From Enterococcus canintestini (GTDB taxonomy: Bacteria; Bacillota; Bacilli; Lactobacillales; Enterococcaceae), in contig NZ_JXKG01000004.1 of NCBI RefSeq assembly GCF_001885735.1, positions 1-64,000 on the forward strand: a DNA stretch of 64,000 nucleotides, written 5' to 3'. The translations under genes were made by a program, and so were the position numbers. This document shows positions 9,158 through 19,937 of this stretch, piece by piece (within the stretch, counting starts at the first letter, position 1; every line of letters starts with the position of its first letter). The notes below the pieces were generated by a model that saw only the letters and a list, made by a program, of their open reading frames with translations, made no database searches and was not told the origin of the DNA.

Positions 9158-10216
9158 ATGTTTAAAAAAGTTTTGAAAGTGGGTTTGGCCAGTGCAGCGG
9201 CAATGCTTTTACTAGCTGGCTGTGGTAGTTCTTCTTCAAACGATAGCAAAGGTGAAAAAGATGCCGACGGTAACATTAAGTTGGAAAAATTAACGATTGG
9301 TTTTGTACCTTCACGGGATGCAGACGAAATCGTAACTGCTACAGAACCTTTGAAAAATCTTTTGAAAGACCAAATGAAAAAAGAAGGCTATAACATCGAA
9401 AATGTCGACATCTCAGTTGGTACAAGCTATGAAGCAGTCGGTGAATCATTATCTTCTGGTACACTTGATGTTGGTTTCATTCCTGGTGGGACATACGTTT
9501 TATATGAAGATGGAACAGATGTATTGTTAACTGCAACACGAAAAGGTTTGTCAATTGATTCAGACGATGCCAAAGTTTGGAACGATGAAAAACCAACTAA
9601 AAATACAGACGAACAAGTGGCTTATTACCGCGCTTTAATTATTGCAGGACCTTCAGCAAAAGGCCAAGCTTTAGCTAAAAAAGTTAACGCAGGTGAAAAA
9701 TTAACTTGGGATGATCTAAACAGCGCTTCTTGGGCAATGGCTAACTCTTCATCTTCAGCAGGATACATTTACCCAACCTTATGGATGAACAAAAACTACG
9801 ATAAAACATTGTTAGACTTAAAAGATGCAGTTCAATCTGATTCATACGCAAGTTCATTTGCCCGTTTAGCAGCAGGTCAAATTGACGTGGTAATGGCTTA
9901 CGCAGATGCGCGCTTAGACTATGTCGACACTTGGACAAAAGAATTTGGTCGTAAAAATGATATCTGGTCTGAAACAAACGTAATCGGTGTAACAGACCCA
10001 ATTTATAACGATACAATCAGCGTCAGCAAAAATGCACCAAACATGGATGCAGACTTGAAAAAAGCTTTAAGTAAAGCTTTCATTGAAATTGGTAAAACAG
10101 AAGAAGGTAAAAAAGTAATCAGCATTTATAACCATGAAGGTTACAAAGAAGCCAAAGCTTCTGATTACGACGATGAGAAAAAAGCGCAAGAATTAATCAA
10201 AAAAATTAGTGAATAA
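9158..10216 (+). CDS. phnD: Phosphonate/phosphate-type ABC transporter substrate-binding lipoprotein
   Basis: A 352-aa extracellular binding protein anchored by lipid at Cys22: the lipobox LLAGC ends a 21-residue signal peptide. A Ser/Asn-rich linker follows. The mature part has the PhnD-family pattern, with GFVPSRDADEI near the start, GTLDVGFIPGGTYV, and the serine-rich ligand-binding segment NSSSSAGYIYP (about 195-205). It binds a phosphonate, phosphite or phosphate-like anion. The exact ligand cannot be read off. The ATPase and two permeases follow after a repeat-filled gap of 375 nt. Confidence 0.88.
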   Translation: MFKKVLKVGLASAAAMLLLAGCGSSSSNDSKGEKDADGNIKLEKLTIGFVPSRDADEIVTATEPLKNLLKDQMKKEGYNIENVDISVGTSYEAVGESLSSGTLDVGFIPGGTYVLYEDGTDVLLTATRKGLSIDSDDAKVWNDEKPTKNTDEQVAYYRALIIAGPSAKGQALAKKVNAGEKLTWDDLNSASWAMANSSSSAGYIYPTLWMNKNYDKTLLDLKDAVQSDSYASSFARLAAGQIDVVMAYADARLDYVDTWTKEFGRKNDIWSETNVIGVTDPIYNDTISVSKNAPNMDADLKKALSKAFIEIGKTEEGKKVISIYNHEGYKEAKASDYDDEKKAQELIKKISE

Positions 10217-10248
10217 TCACAATTAGTTTTTAAAAACAGAAAAACAGG

Positions 10249-10404
10249 GGTTGTGACAAAAGTCTTGTCACACCACCTATTTCCGAATAAACGGTTGACA
10301 GAAGCAGCTTTTTCGGAAATAAGACGGAATTTCCAAAAATTTGAAAAACAATTTTCGGGAATTCCGTCTTATTTCTTGAAGCTGATCGCTTCTGTCACAA
10401 TCTC
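10249..10404. repeat. Large nested palindromic element downstream of phnD
   Basis: Three nested levels are visible. The head GTGACAAAAGTCTTGTCAC is a small hairpin like the one at 8796-8814. The outer arms TGACAGAAGCAGCTT (10296-10310) and AAGCTGATCGCTTCTGTCA (10379-10397) pair with one bulge. The inner arms AAATAAGACGGAATT (10317-10331) and AATTCCGTCTTATTT (10360-10374) are a perfect 15-bp inverted repeat. It lacks a coding gene. It may terminate or stabilise the phnD transcript, and it is structurally similar to a miniature mobile or intergenic repeat unit. Confidence 0.75.
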
Positions 10405-10441
10405 TTGCTTTTTTTGTATGAATGATTGAACACTTTGCAGG

Positions 10442-10530
10442 ATAAGCCGAAATTTTAAAATTTAGGAGGTAAAAGCTTTTACCTCGCATATCGTATCACG
10501 ACGGTTAGTAAGCTTAAAATTTCGTCTTAT
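10442..10530. repeat. Second palindromic element before phnC
   Basis: Arms ATAAGCCGAAATTTTAA (10442-10458) and TTAAAATTTCGTCTTAT (10514-10530) are inverted with a single mismatch. Between them lies a perfect 20-bp palindrome centred on AAAAGCTTTT (10466-10485). The outer word CGTCTTAT also forms the arm of the element at 10317-10374, so the two are related. No credible gene overlaps. Confidence 0.7.
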
Positions 10531-10591
10531 TGTGGGAAGGGATATTTTTTCGACAATAGTAATTAAAACTTCAGTGTGAAAGGATACAGCA

Positions 10592-11344
10592 ATGATTAAA
10601 TTTGAAGATGTGCAAAAAGTTTATCCTAACGGTACAGTTGCACTAAAAGACATTAATTTAGAAATCCAACAAGGTGAATTTGTAGCCATTATCGGTCTTT
10701 CCGGTGCCGGAAAATCAACCCTTATTCGCTGCATTAACCGCATGCACGATATTAATTCAGGTACTTTGTTAGTCAATGATGTCAATGTGAGCCAATTAAA
10801 AGGCAAAGAAATTCGTGAATTTCGCAAAAATATTGGGATGATTTTCCAATCATTTAATCTGGTTACACGCTCAACAGTTTTGAAAAATGTTTTGGTTTCT
10901 TCTGTACCAGACATGCCTTTATGGCGTCGGGTTCTTGGTATTTTTCCAAAAGAAGATAAAATTCGTGCCTTAGAAGCATTGGATAATGTGGGGATTTTAG
11001 ATAAAGCATACACACGGGTAGACCAGCTTTCTGGTGGGCAACAACAGCGGGTAGCTCTAGCACGAACACTAGCGCGCAAACCAGGGATTATTTTGGCCGA
11101 TGAACCAGTTGCTTCTCTTGATCCAGTAACGGCAAAATCTGTAATGGAAGATTTACGTCGGATTAATCGTGAAATGAATGTGTCTATTTTACTAAATATT
11201 CACCACGTAGAATTAGCCTTAGAATACTGTGATCGCGTTATCGGGATTCGCCAAGGGGAAATCGTTTACGATGGCCCAACTGATGTCGTCGACCAAAGTA
11301 TTTTGGATGAAATTTACGGCAAAAATCAACCTGTGGAAGCGTAG
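10592..11344 (+). CDS. phnC: Phosphonate-type ABC transporter ATP-binding protein
   Basis: A 250-aa cytoplasmic ABC ATPase that powers import. Walker A GLSGAGKST is at about residues 35-43, the signature LSGGQQQR is at about 147-154, and Walker B ILADEP lies shortly after, followed by the H-loop in NIHHVE. The sequence groups with PhnC by its NLVTRSTVLKNVL segment. It is directly followed by two permease genes, with no gap to the first. The gap to phnD holds hairpins but no obvious strong promoter. Confidence 0.92.
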   Translation: MIKFEDVQKVYPNGTVALKDINLEIQQGEFVAIIGLSGAGKSTLIRCINRMHDINSGTLLVNDVNVSQLKGKEIREFRKNIGMIFQSFNLVTRSTVLKNVLVSSVPDMPLWRRVLGIFPKEDKIRALEALDNVGILDKAYTRVDQLSGGQQQRVALARTLARKPGIILADEPVASLDPVTAKSVMEDLRRINREMNVSILLNIHHVELALEYCDRVIGIRQGEIVYDGPTDVVDQSILDEIYGKNQPVEA

Positions 11345-12154
11345 GTGGTCAGCTTGTTTAAAAAGACATTAACTTTAAGTAACGGCAAACAAGTGACAAG
11401 TAAACGGTCATTTTTGCCTATTTATATTTTTATTACTGTTGTCTTTATGTTTGTGGCAGCAGATGTAACGAACTTTTCTTTTAGTACTTTAATTTTAAGA
11501 AGTAAACAATTCTTCGTCATTATCGGCGATATGATTCAGCCTAACTGGAAGTACATGGATCGCGTTTTTGGACCATTGCTAGAAACGATTAAAATGTCTT
11601 TATTAGGTTCTATCATTGGCTCACTTTTAGCGATTCCTTTTGCAGTTTTATCTTCTATTAATATTGTCAAAAATCGTTTTGTCGCAGGTATCTTCAAATT
11701 CATTTTAAGTGTCTTGCGGACTTTACCAACATTAGTAGTAGCGTTAATTGCGACATTTATTTTAGGTTTAGGCGCGTTTGCCGGAACGATTGCAATCTTT
11801 ATCTTTACGATTTCTTATGTGGGTAAAATCATGTACGAACAAATTGAAACCATTGATATGCGCACTTTTGAAGCGATGGAATCGTTTGGCTTAACTAAAA
11901 TGCAAGCATTTCGTTATAGTATTTTGCCAGAAATTTTGCCAAACTACTTATCAACTTCAATTTTCTGTTTTGAAGGAAACGTCCGCTATGCTTCAATTTT
12001 AGGTTATGTTGGTGCCGGCGGTTTAGGTTTATTGTTAAATGAACGACTAGGTTGGCGTGATTATGCCAGCGTAGGTTCTATTTTAATGATGTTAATTGTA
12101 ACAGTTGCGTTGATCGAGATGCTAAGTGAATACTTGCGTCAGAAATTAAAATAG
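11345..12154 (+). CDS. phnE: Phosphonate-type ABC transporter permease 1
   Basis: A 269-aa membrane permease of the PhnE family with about five or six helices. The cytoplasmic coupling loop is seen at EAMESFGLTKMQAFRYSILPEILP (EAA motif, about 178-201), and the family end GYVGAGGLGLLL follows. I use the GTG immediately after the phnC stop; a TTG three codons later is an alternative because AGGTGG lies just before it. It likely forms a heterodimer with the next gene's product. Confidence 0.9.
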   Translation: MVSLFKKTLTLSNGKQVTSKRSFLPIYIFITVVFMFVAADVTNFSFSTLILRSKQFFVIIGDMIQPNWKYMDRVFGPLLETIKMSLLGSIIGSLLAIPFAVLSSINIVKNRFVAGIFKFILSVLRTLPTLVVALIATFILGLGAFAGTIAIFIFTISYVGKIMYEQIETIDMRTFEAMESFGLTKMQAFRYSILPEILPNYLSTSIFCFEGNVRYASILGYVGAGGLGLLLNERLGWRDYASVGSILMMLIVTVALIEMLSEYLRQKLK

Positions 12155-12163
12155 GGGGACGCC

Positions 12164-12973
12164 ATGAATACATTAGTAGAAAAACAATTGGCAAAAGAGC
12201 CCAATAAAAAAGTACAGTATGCCACTATCGCTTTAATTGTAGTGGGGATGTTCATCTGGTCACTAACTGCCATCAAAATTAATAAAACCAGTACCGATGG
12301 TTCCCAAGTGGCGTTAAATATTTTAAAAGGGATTGTAACGCCGGATTTAAATTTCTTGTTTGACTTTTCCAACACTGGCGTGGCTTATTTACTTTTTGAA
12401 ACAATTTGTATTGGTTTTTTAGGTACGATTTTAGGTTCAATCTTCTCAATTCCGATTGCCTTTTTAATGTCACCAAGTATTATGCCAAAACCAGTTTATG
12501 TAATTACGCGCTTTTTAGTTGTCATTATTCGGACAGTGCCGGCATTAGTTTATGGACTAATGTTCGTGCGGGTAACTGGAACAGGTCCTTTTGCTGGTGT
12601 GATGACAATGTCTGTGACCTCAATTGGGATGGTTTCGCGTTTATATGTGGATGCGATTGAAACCATTGATACAGGTGTCTTGGAATCGATGACTTCAATT
12701 GGAGCGACAACCTTTGACAAAATTCGGTTTGGCATTTTGCCACAGTTAATTAGTAACTTTGTTTCCATTACAATTTATCGTTTTGATATGAATTTACGGG
12801 ATGCGACAATTTTAGGTTTAGTGGGTGCCGGTGGTATTGGCTCACCATTAATGTTTGCCATCAACGGTTACAAGTGGAATCAAGTCGGTTCGATTTTAAT
12901 TGGTTTAATCGTTTTAATTTTAATCGTCGAAGTTGTATCCAATAAAATTCGGGCTAAATTAATTAACGGCTAA
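12164..12973 (+). CDS. phnE: Phosphonate-type ABC transporter permease 2
   Basis: A second 269-aa PhnE-family permease, clearly paralogous to the first. The EAA-like coupling loop is ESMTSIGATTFDKIRFGILPQLI, and LGLVGAGGIGSPL matches the conserved C-terminal segment. It begins 9 nt after the first permease behind GGGGGA. Two different permeases plus PhnC and PhnD make a complete importer. A terminator follows. Confidence 0.9.
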   Translation: MNTLVEKQLAKEPNKKVQYATIALIVVGMFIWSLTAIKINKTSTDGSQVALNILKGIVTPDLNFLFDFSNTGVAYLLFETICIGFLGTILGSIFSIPIAFLMSPSIMPKPVYVITRFLVVIIRTVPALVYGLMFVRVTGTGPFAGVMTMSVTSIGMVSRLYVDAIETIDTGVLESMTSIGATTFDKIRFGILPQLISNFVSITIYRFDMNLRDATILGLVGAGGIGSPLMFAINGYKWNQVGSILIGLIVLILIVEVVSNKIRAKLING

Positions 12974-13017
12974 AAATTAGTCAGTAACAAAAATTTTTAG
13001 AAAAAATAGGACAATCT

Positions 13018-13050
13018 TAAAAGCAGTGGCAAATTTTGTCGCTGCTTTTT
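13018..13050 (+). terminator. Terminator of the phn transporter operon
   Basis: AAAGCAGTG pairs with CGCTGCTTT (one G-U pair) around a loop, followed by TTTTT. It lies about 45 nt after the last permease gene. Confidence 0.75.
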
Positions 13051-13118
13051 AGCTACAAAAGATGAAACCCTTTCCAAAGAAAAATAGACAAAAAGTGCGT
13101 GAAATCAATAAAAAATGC

Positions 13119-13147
13119 TTGCTATCATAGGTGAGATATACTATAAT
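13119..13147 (+). promoter_or_regulatory. Promoter of the S10-spc-alpha superoperon
   Basis: TTGCTA (13119-13124), 17 nt, then perfect TATAAT (13142-13147). It is the only strong promoter upstream of rpsJ and leaves a leader of roughly 165 nt. Confidence 0.9.
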
Positions 13148-13153
13148 CATAAA

Positions 13154-13628
<475 letters not shown>

Positions 13629-13656
13629 TTAATCAAATTAAGATGGAGGTGTAATC

Positions 13657-14286
13657 ATGACCAAAGGAATCTTAGGGAAAAAAGTGGGAATGACTCAAAT
13701 CTTCACTGAATCTGGTGAGTTAGTACCTGTAACTGTTGTCGAAGCTACTCCAAACGTAGTATTACAACTTAAAACAGTGGAAAACGACGGCTATGAAGCA
13801 GTTCAAGTCGGTTACCAAGATATGCGTGAAGTTTTATCAAACAAACCTGCGCAAGGTCATGTTGCAAAAGCAAACACGGCTCCTAAGCGCTTCATTCGCG
13901 AATTCAAGGATGTTGAGCTAGAGGGCTTAGAAGTAGGATCAGAAATCAAAGTTGATATTTTCGAAGCTGGCGATATCATCGATGTAACTGGTACAACTAA
14001 AGGTAAAGGATTCCAAGGCGTAATCAAACGTCACGGCCAAAGCCGCGGACCAATGGCTCACGGTTCTCGTTATCACCGTCGTCCTGGTTCAATGGGTCCT
14101 GTAGCACCTAACCGAGTATTTAAAGGCAAACGTTTAGCAGGCCGCATGGGTGGCAACCGCGTAACAATCCAAAACTTGGAAGTTGTTCGTGTTGATGCTG
14201 AACGTAACGTAATCCTAATTAAAGGTAACGTTCCTGGCGCGAAGAAATCATTGATTACTATTAAATCTGCTGTGAAAGCAAAATAA
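13657..14286 (+). CDS. rplC: Ribosomal protein L3
   Basis: L3 (uL3) is an early-assembling 50S protein whose loop reaches the peptidyl-transferase centre. It is 209 aa, starts [16 protein letters not shown], and has the conserved [10 protein letters not shown] stretch (about 139-148), with the modified-glutamine region near GHGS/AHGSRYH. It has a GGAGGTG site. Second gene of the superoperon. Confidence 0.98.
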   Translation: MTKGILGKKVGMTQIFTESGELVPVTVVEATPNVVLQLKTVENDGYEAVQVGYQDMREVLSNKPAQGHVAKANTAPKRFIREFKDVELEGLEVGSEIKVDIFEAGDIIDVTGTTKGKGFQGVIKRHGQSRGPMAHGSRYHRRPGSMGPVAPNRVFKGKRLAGRMGGNRVTIQNLEVVRVDAERNVILIKGNVPGAKKSLITIKSAVKAK

Positions 14287-14314
14287 GTAAACTTAAGGAA
14301 GGAGGAACTTAGGA

Positions 14315-14938
14315 ATGCCGAATATTGCATTATTTAAACAAGATGGTAGCCAAAATGGCGAAATCACATTAAACGAAGAAATCTTCGGAATTGAACCAAA
14401 TGAAAGTGTTGTCTACGATGCAATCATCATGCAACGCGCTTCATTACGACAAGGAACACACGCTGTGAAAAACCGTAGCGCAGTTCGAGGCGGTGGCCGT
14501 AAACCATGGCGCCAAAAAGGAACTGGTCGTGCTCGTCAAGGTTCAATCCGTTCACCACAATGGCGTGGCGGTGGCGTTGTCTTTGGACCAACTCCACGTT
14601 CATACAGCTACAAACTTCCTAAAAAAGTTCGTCGCTTAGCAATGAAATCTGTTTTATCAGAAAAAGTTGCTGAAAATAAATTGGTTGCAGTTGATGCATT
14701 AAGCTTTGACGCACCAAAAACAAAAGAATTCAAACAAGTTTTAGCAAACTTGTCAGTTGATACTAAAGTATTAGTTGTACTTGAAGCAGACAACGACTTT
14801 GCTGCTTTATCAGCTCGTAACTTACCAAACGTATCTGTTGTTACTTCTAACAACGTATCTGTATTGGATGTAGTTTCAAGCGATAAAATGTTAGCAACTC
14901 AAGCTGCTCTGACTCAAATTGAGGAGGTGCTTGCATAA
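14315..14938 (+). CDS. rplD: Ribosomal protein L4
   Basis: L4 (uL4) lines the upper exit tunnel. The extended loop [20 protein letters not shown] (about 58-77) is the tunnel loop where macrolide-resistance changes occur, and it appears intact. The length is 207 aa. The stop overlaps the start of rplW by one base (TAATG). In E. coli L4 is the autoregulator of this operon; whether that holds here is unknown. Confidence 0.98.
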   Translation: MPNIALFKQDGSQNGEITLNEEIFGIEPNESVVYDAIIMQRASLRQGTHAVKNRSAVRGGGRKPWRQKGTGRARQGSIRSPQWRGGGVVFGPTPRSYSYKLPKKVRRLAMKSVLSEKVAENKLVAVDALSFDAPKTKEFKQVLANLSVDTKVLVVLEADNDFAALSARNLPNVSVVTSNNVSVLDVVSSDKMLATQAALTQIEEVLA

Positions 14939-15228
14939 TGAACTTACTAGACGTTATCAAACGCCCAGTGATCACTGAAAAATCTATGCTTGCCATGGAT
15001 GATAAGAAATATACTTTCGAAGTGGACACAAAAGCGAACAAAACTTTAGTAAAACAAGCAGTTGAAGCTGCTTTTGACGGTGTTAAAGTGAAAAACGTTA
15101 ATATCGTGAACGTGCGTCCTAAATTCAAACGCATGGGCAAATATGCAGGATACACAAAGAAACGTCGTAAAGCGATCGTTACTTTAACTGAAGAATCAAA
15201 AGAAATTACAATTTTCGAAGCTGAATAA
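14938..15228 (+). CDS. rplW: Ribosomal protein L23
   Basis: L23 (uL23) sits at the exit of the tunnel and docks SRP, trigger factor and the translocon. It is 96 aa with [21 protein letters not shown] near the N terminus. The GAGGAGG site lies inside the end of rplD, and the start codon overlaps the rplD stop by one base, so translation is coupled. Confidence 0.98.
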   Translation: MNLLDVIKRPVITEKSMLAMDDKKYTFEVDTKANKTLVKQAVEAAFDGVKVKNVNIVNVRPKFKRMGKYAGYTKKRRKAIVTLTEESKEITIFEAE

Positions 15229-15265
15229 GCATTAAATTCTACTACTATATAGGAGGGAAACAGGC

Positions 15266-16099
15266 GTGGCAATTAAAAAGTACAAACCTACCTCAAATGG
15301 TCGCCGTAATATGACAAGCTCTGACTTTGCTGAAATTACAACAAGCACTCCAGAGAAAACATTATTGGCACCGTTGAAAAACAATGCCGGTCGTAATAAC
15401 AACGGTCGTATCACTGTACGTCACCAAGGCGGCGGTCACAAGCGTCAATACCGCGTAATCGACTTCAAACGTAACAAAGATAACGTTGTTGCTACAGTTA
15501 AAACAATCGAGTATGATCCAAACCGTTCTGCTAACATCGCGTTAGTACATTATTCAGACGGTGTTAAAGCTTACATCTTAGCTCCAAAAGGCTTAGAAGT
15601 AGGTATGACAGTAGTTTCTGGTCCAGAAGCTGATATCAAAGTTGGGAATGCATTACCACTTGCAAACATCCCAGTTGGTACTGTTATCCACAACATCGAA
15701 ATGAAACCAGGTAAAGGCGGACAATTAATCCGTTCTGCTGGTACAAGCGCTCAAGTATTAGGTAAAGAAGGCAAATATGTCTTAATCCGTTTAAACTCAG
15801 GCGAAGTACGTATGATCTTAGCAACTTGCCGTGCAACAATCGGTTCTGTTGGGAATGAACAACATGAATTGATTAACATTGGTAAAGCTGGTCGTTCTCG
15901 TTGGATGCGTAAACGTCCTACAGTTCGTGGTAGCGTAATGAACCCTAACGATCACCCACACGGTGGTGGTGAAGGTAAAGCACCAATCGGTCGTAAAGCT
16001 CCAGTATCACCTTGGGGTCAACCTGCATTGGGTTACAAAACACGTAACAAAAAAGCTGCTTCAGACAAACTTATCGTACGTCGTCGCAAAGCTAAATAA
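15266..16099 (+). CDS. rplB: Ribosomal protein L2
   Basis: L2 (uL2) is required for subunit joining and peptidyl-transferase activity. It is 277 aa with a GTG start behind AGGAGGG. The C-terminal conserved region [14 protein letters not shown] (about 226-239), including the functionally key histidine, is present. Confidence 0.98.
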   Translation: MAIKKYKPTSNGRRNMTSSDFAEITTSTPEKTLLAPLKNNAGRNNNGRITVRHQGGGHKRQYRVIDFKRNKDNVVATVKTIEYDPNRSANIALVHYSDGVKAYILAPKGLEVGMTVVSGPEADIKVGNALPLANIPVGTVIHNIEMKPGKGGQLIRSAGTSAQVLGKEGKYVLIRLNSGEVRMILATCRATIGSVGNEQHELINIGKAGRSRWMRKRPTVRGSVMNPNDHPHGGGEGKAPIGRKAPVSPWGQPALGYKTRNKKAASDKLIVRRRKAK

Positions 16100-16141
16100 G
16101 TTTTTTGACCATGTGGTCTACATTTTGGAAGGAGGTTCACC

Positions 16142-16420
16142 ATGGGTCGTAGTTTAAAGAAGGGACCTTTCGTCGATGAACACTTGATGAAAAAGGTCGA
16201 AGCACAACAAGGTGCCGAAAAGAAAAAAGTCATCAAAACTTGGTCACGTCGTTCAACAATTTTTCCGAACTTTATCGGATTTACTATTGCTGTCTATGAC
16301 GGACGCAAGCATGTCCCAGTTTACATTCAAGAAGACATGGTAGGACATAAATTAGGTGAATTTGCACCAACCAGAACTTATCGTGGGCATGCCGCTGACG
16401 ATAAGAAAACAAGACGTTAA
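16142..16420 (+). CDS. rpsS: Ribosomal protein S19
   Basis: S19 (uS19) is a 30S head protein that contacts S13 and the A-site finger. It is 92 aa, begins [15 protein letters not shown], and has [10 protein letters not shown] and [16 protein letters not shown]. It follows AAGGAGG. Confidence 0.98.
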   Translation: MGRSLKKGPFVDEHLMKKVEAQQGAEKKKVIKTWSRRSTIFPNFIGFTIAVYDGRKHVPVYIQEDMVGHKLGEFAPTRTYRGHAADDKKTRR

Positions 16421-16442
16421 TATTTGAGGGGAGGATATCATC

Positions 16443-16790
16443 ATGGCAGAACAAATTACAAAAGCTAAAGCAACTGCGAAAACAATTCGCGTATCTCCTC
16501 GCAAATCTCGTCTAGTGATCGATTTAATTAGAGGTAAAAGCGTTGCTGAAGCAATTGCAATCTTAAAGTTCACACCAAATAAAGCTGCCGGAATCATCGA
16601 AAAAGTTTTGATGTCAGCAGTTGCGAATGCAGAAAACAACTTTGACTTAGATGTTGAAAACTTAGTTGTTTCCGAAGCCTTTGTTAACGAAGGACCAACA
16701 ATGAAACGTTTCCGTCCACGGGCTAAAGGTTCAGCTTCACCAATCAACAAACGTACAAGTCATATCACTGTAGTCGTATCAGAAAAATAA
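16443..16790 (+). CDS. rplV: Ribosomal protein L22
   Basis: L22 (uL22) spans the 50S and contributes a beta-hairpin to the tunnel constriction. It is 115 aa with [15 protein letters not shown]-type sequence near the start (VSPRKSRLV) and the hairpin [20 protein letters not shown] (about 85-104), which is intact. It has a GGGGAGG site. Confidence 0.98.
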   Translation: MAEQITKAKATAKTIRVSPRKSRLVIDLIRGKSVAEAIAILKFTPNKAAGIIEKVLMSAVANAENNFDLDVENLVVSEAFVNEGPTMKRFRPRAKGSASPINKRTSHITVVVSEK

Positions 16791-16803
16791 GGAGGGATAA
16801 TCA

Positions 16804-17469
16804 GTGGGTCAAAAAGTACATCCAATTGGAATGCGTGTAGGCATCATCCGCGACTGGGATGCAAAATGGTATGCTGAAAAAGAGTATGCTGACTTCTTAC
16901 ACGAAGATTTGAAAATCCGTAAGTTTATCGCGACTAGATTAGCTGACGCTGCAGTTTCTACTGTTGAAATCGAACGTGCTGCTAACCGCGTGAACGTTTC
17001 TATCCACACTGCTAAACCAGGTATGGTTATTGGTAAAGGTGGTTCAGAAGTTGAAAACTTACGTAAACAATTAAACAGCTTAACTGGCAAACGTATCCAC
17101 ATCAATATCGTGGAAATCAAAAAACCAGATTTAGATGCAAAATTAGTGGGCGAAGGAATTGCTCGCCAATTAGAAAACCGGGTTGCGTTCCGTCGCGCTC
17201 AAAAACAAGCAATCCAACGCACAATGCGTTCTGGTGCTAAAGGAATCAAAACAATGGTATCTGGTCGTTTAAACGGCGCTGATATCGCTCGTAGCGAAGG
17301 CTACTCAGAAGGTACTGTTCCACTTCACACATTGCGTGCTGATATCGACTACGCATGGGAAGAAGCAAACACTACCTACGGAAAATTAGGAGTTAAAGTG
17401 TGGATCTATCGTGGCGAAATCTTGCCAACGAAAAAGAACGCTCAAAACACTGAGAAAGGAGGGAAATAA
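16804..17469 (+). CDS. rpsC: Ribosomal protein S3
   Basis: S3 (uS3) forms part of the mRNA entry channel. The KH-domain motif [12 protein letters not shown] (about 74-85) and the C-terminal domain with [22 protein letters not shown] are clear. It is 221 aa, with GTG start behind AAGGAGGG. It ends 2 nt before rplP. Confidence 0.98.
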   Translation: MGQKVHPIGMRVGIIRDWDAKWYAEKEYADFLHEDLKIRKFIATRLADAAVSTVEIERAANRVNVSIHTAKPGMVIGKGGSEVENLRKQLNSLTGKRIHINIVEIKKPDLDAKLVGEGIARQLENRVAFRRAQKQAIQRTMRSGAKGIKTMVSGRLNGADIARSEGYSEGTVPLHTLRADIDYAWEEANTTYGKLGVKVWIYRGEILPTKKNAQNTEKGGK

Positions 17470-17471
17470 AC

Positions 17472-17906
17472 ATGTTAGTACCTAAACGTGTAAAACACCG
17501 TCGTGAGTTCCGCGGTAAAATGCGTGGCGAAGCAAAAGGTGGTAAAGAAGTAGCATTTGGTGAATACGGCTTACAAGCTTTAGAATCTCACTGGATTACT
17601 AACCGCCAAATCGAAGCAGCGCGTATTGCAATGACTCGTTATATGAAACGTGGCGGGAAAGTATGGATCAAAATTTTCCCTCATAAATCATATACAGCAA
17701 AAGCTATCGGGGTCCGGATGGGTTCTGGTAAAGGGGCACCTGAAGGCTGGGTATCACCAGTTAAACGTGGTAAAATCATGTTTGAAATCGCCGGTGTACC
17801 TGAAGAAGTTGCTCGTGAAGCATTACGTCTTGCTTCTCACAAATTACCAGTGAAAACTAAGATCGTAAAACGTGAGGAAATGGGTGGTGAATCGAATGAA
17901 GGTTAA
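17472..17906 (+). CDS. rplP: Ribosomal protein L16
   Basis: L16 (uL16) lies near the A site and helps position aminoacyl-tRNA. It is 144 aa with [19 protein letters not shown] at the start and [15 protein letters not shown] (about 81-95), the loop with the conserved arginine-rich surroundings. It overlaps rpmC by 11 nt. Confidence 0.98.
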   Translation: MLVPKRVKHRREFRGKMRGEAKGGKEVAFGEYGLQALESHWITNRQIEAARIAMTRYMKRGGKVWIKIFPHKSYTAKAIGVRMGSGKGAPEGWVSPVKRGKIMFEIAGVPEEVAREALRLASHKLPVKTKIVKREEMGGESNEG

Positions 17907-18084
17907 AGAAATCAGAGAATTAACCACTGCCGAAATGCTTGATCAGGAAAAACAATTGAAAGAAGAATTGTTCAACTTGCGTTTCCAATTAGCAACCGGT
18001 CAATTAGAAAACACTGCACGTATCAAAGAAGTACGTAAATCGATTGCACGCATCAAAACTGTATTGCGTGAACAAGCGAAGTAA
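17896..18084 (+). CDS. rpmC: Ribosomal protein L29
   Basis: L29 (uL29) is a small two-helix protein at the tunnel exit. It is 62 aa, [18 protein letters not shown], with [23 protein letters not shown] chose the ATG after GGTGGTGAAT that gives the normal family length; an upstream in-frame ATG inside rplP would add eight unusual residues. Confidence 0.97.
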   Translation: MKVKEIRELTTAEMLDQEKQLKEELFNLRFQLATGQLENTARIKEVRKSIARIKTVLREQAK

Positions 18085-18108
18085 TTGTGGAAGGAGGCCA
18101 TTAGCGGT

Positions 18109-18372
18109 ATGACTGAAAGAAATCAACGTAAAGTTTACCAAGGTCGCGTGGTATCTGACAAAATGGATAAAACCATTACTGTTGTTGTCGAAACAAAGAA
18201 AAACCACCCTATCTACGGTAAACGCATGAACTATTCTAAGAAATACAAAGCGCACGATGAAAACAACGAAGCTAAAGTTGGCGATATCGTGAAAATTATG
18301 GAAACTCGTCCATTATCTGCTACTAAACGTTTCCGTCTAGTAGAAATCGTTGAAAAAGCTGTAATTATCTAA
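18109..18372 (+). CDS. rpsQ: Ribosomal protein S17
   Basis: S17 (uS17) is a primary 16S-binding protein with an OB fold. It is 87 aa with [18 protein letters not shown] near the start and [22 protein letters not shown] later. The ATG 7 nt after AAGGAGGCCATT fits the family; an upstream ATG is poorly placed. Confidence 0.97.
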   Translation: MTERNQRKVYQGRVVSDKMDKTITVVVETKKNHPIYGKRMNYSKKYKAHDENNEAKVGDIVKIMETRPLSATKRFRLVEIVEKAVII

Positions 18373-18393
18373 TTACACTTTGAAACTTGTTAG

Positions 18394-18792
<399 letters not shown>

Positions 18793-18826
18793 GAAAACCT
18801 ATTTTAAAAGGAGGTGCGAAACAGTA

Positions 18827-19138
18827 ATGTTTATTAAAAAAGGCGACAAAGTCAAAGTTATCACCGGTAAAGATAAAAACAAAGAAGGCGTTGTTTTAGA
18901 AGCTTTCCCGAAAAAAGATAAAGTTGTAGTCGAAGGTGTTAACATCGTGAAAAAACACCAAAAACCTTCTCAAGCTGCTCCGCAAGGCGGAATCGTTGAA
19001 ATGGAAGCTCCGATTCATGTATCAAATGTCATGATCATCGACCCATCAAACGGTGAAGCTACTCGGGTTGGCTACAAAGAAGTTGACGGTAAAAAAGTCC
19101 GCGTTTCCAAGAAAACCGGTGAAGTTCTAGATAAATAA
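18827..19138 (+). CDS. rplX: Ribosomal protein L24
   Basis: L24 (uL24) initiates 50S assembly. It is 103 aa with the KOW motif [20 protein letters not shown] at the N terminus and [11 protein letters not shown] further on. It follows AAAAGGAGGTG. Confidence 0.98.
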   Translation: MFIKKGDKVKVITGKDKNKEGVVLEAFPKKDKVVVEGVNIVKKHQKPSQAAPQGGIVEMEAPIHVSNVMIIDPSNGEATRVGYKEVDGKKVRVSKKTGEVLDK

Positions 19139-19161
19139 TTAAAGGAAGGAGGGGCAACTAA

Positions 19162-19701
19162 ATGAACCGCCTGAAAGAAAAATACTCAAAAGAAGTAGTT
19201 CCAGCTTTAATGGAAAAATTCAATTATAATTCAGTGATGCAAGCACCAAAAGTTGAAAAGATTGTAATCAACATGGGTGTGGGTGATGCTGTTTCAAATG
19301 CGAAAAATTTAGATAAAGCAGTAGAAGAATTAACTTTAATCGCTGGTCAAAAACCATTGATTACAAAAGCTAAAAAATCTATTGCCGGCTTCCGTTTACG
19401 TGAAGGTATGCCAATCGGCGCGAAAGTTACTTTACGCGGCGAACGCATGTATGAATTCTTAGACAAATTGGTAAGTGTTTCACTACCACGTGTCCGTGAC
19501 TTCCATGGTGTAAGTAAAAAATCATTCGATGGTCGCGGTAACTACACTTTAGGTATCAAAGAACAATTAATCTTCCCTGAAGTTGATTATGATTTGGTCG
19601 ACAAAGTACGCGGGATGGACATCGTTATTGTGACAACAGCCAACACTGATGAAGAATCACGTGAATTGCTGACACAATTAGGCATGCCATTCCAAAAATA
19701 A
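19162..19701 (+). CDS. rplE: Ribosomal protein L5
   Basis: L5 (uL5) binds 5S rRNA in the central protuberance together with L18. It is 179 aa with [17 protein letters not shown] (about 27-43) and the conserved end [25 protein letters not shown] precedes the ATG. Confidence 0.98.
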   Translation: MNRLKEKYSKEVVPALMEKFNYNSVMQAPKVEKIVINMGVGDAVSNAKNLDKAVEELTLIAGQKPLITKAKKSIAGFRLREGMPIGAKVTLRGERMYEFLDKLVSVSLPRVRDFHGVSKKSFDGRGNYTLGIKEQLIFPEVDYDLVDKVRGMDIVIVTTANTDEESRELLTQLGMPFQK

Positions 19702-19719
19702 TTAAAGGAGGCGAACTAC

Positions 19720-19905
19720 GTGGCTAAAAAATCAATGATTGCTAAACAACAACGTCCTGCTAAACATTCAACACAAGCTTATACTCGTTGCGAACGTTGC
19801 GGACGTCCACATTCAGTTTATCGTAAATTTAAACTTTGCCGTATTTGCTTCCGCGAACTTGCCTATAAAGGTCAAATTCCCGGCGTGAAGAAAGCTAGCT
19901 GGTAA
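19720..19905 (+). CDS. rpsN: Ribosomal protein S14, zinc-binding type
   Basis: The 61-aa short S14 (uS14, type Z) has four cysteines in CERCGRP and CRICFRE (about 24-30 and 40-46) that hold one zinc ion. It is not a truncation of the 89-aa zinc-free form, which many Firmicutes encode elsewhere as a zinc-starvation substitute. GTG start after AAAGGAGG. Confidence 0.97.
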   Translation: MAKKSMIAKQQRPAKHSTQAYTRCERCGRPHSVYRKFKLCRICFRELAYKGQIPGVKKASW

Positions 19906-19937
19906 ACAAATACTCGCATAAAGGAGGTAAAGAACCC

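Noticed and set aside
10277-10489. Minus-strand frame of 70 codons in the phnD-phnC gap
   Set aside because: It runs through two palindromic repeats, has no ribosome-binding site and no familiar motif.
19720-19905. Possible truncation of S14
   Set aside because: At 61 aa with two CxxC motifs it is the complete zinc-type S14, not a broken 89-aa form.
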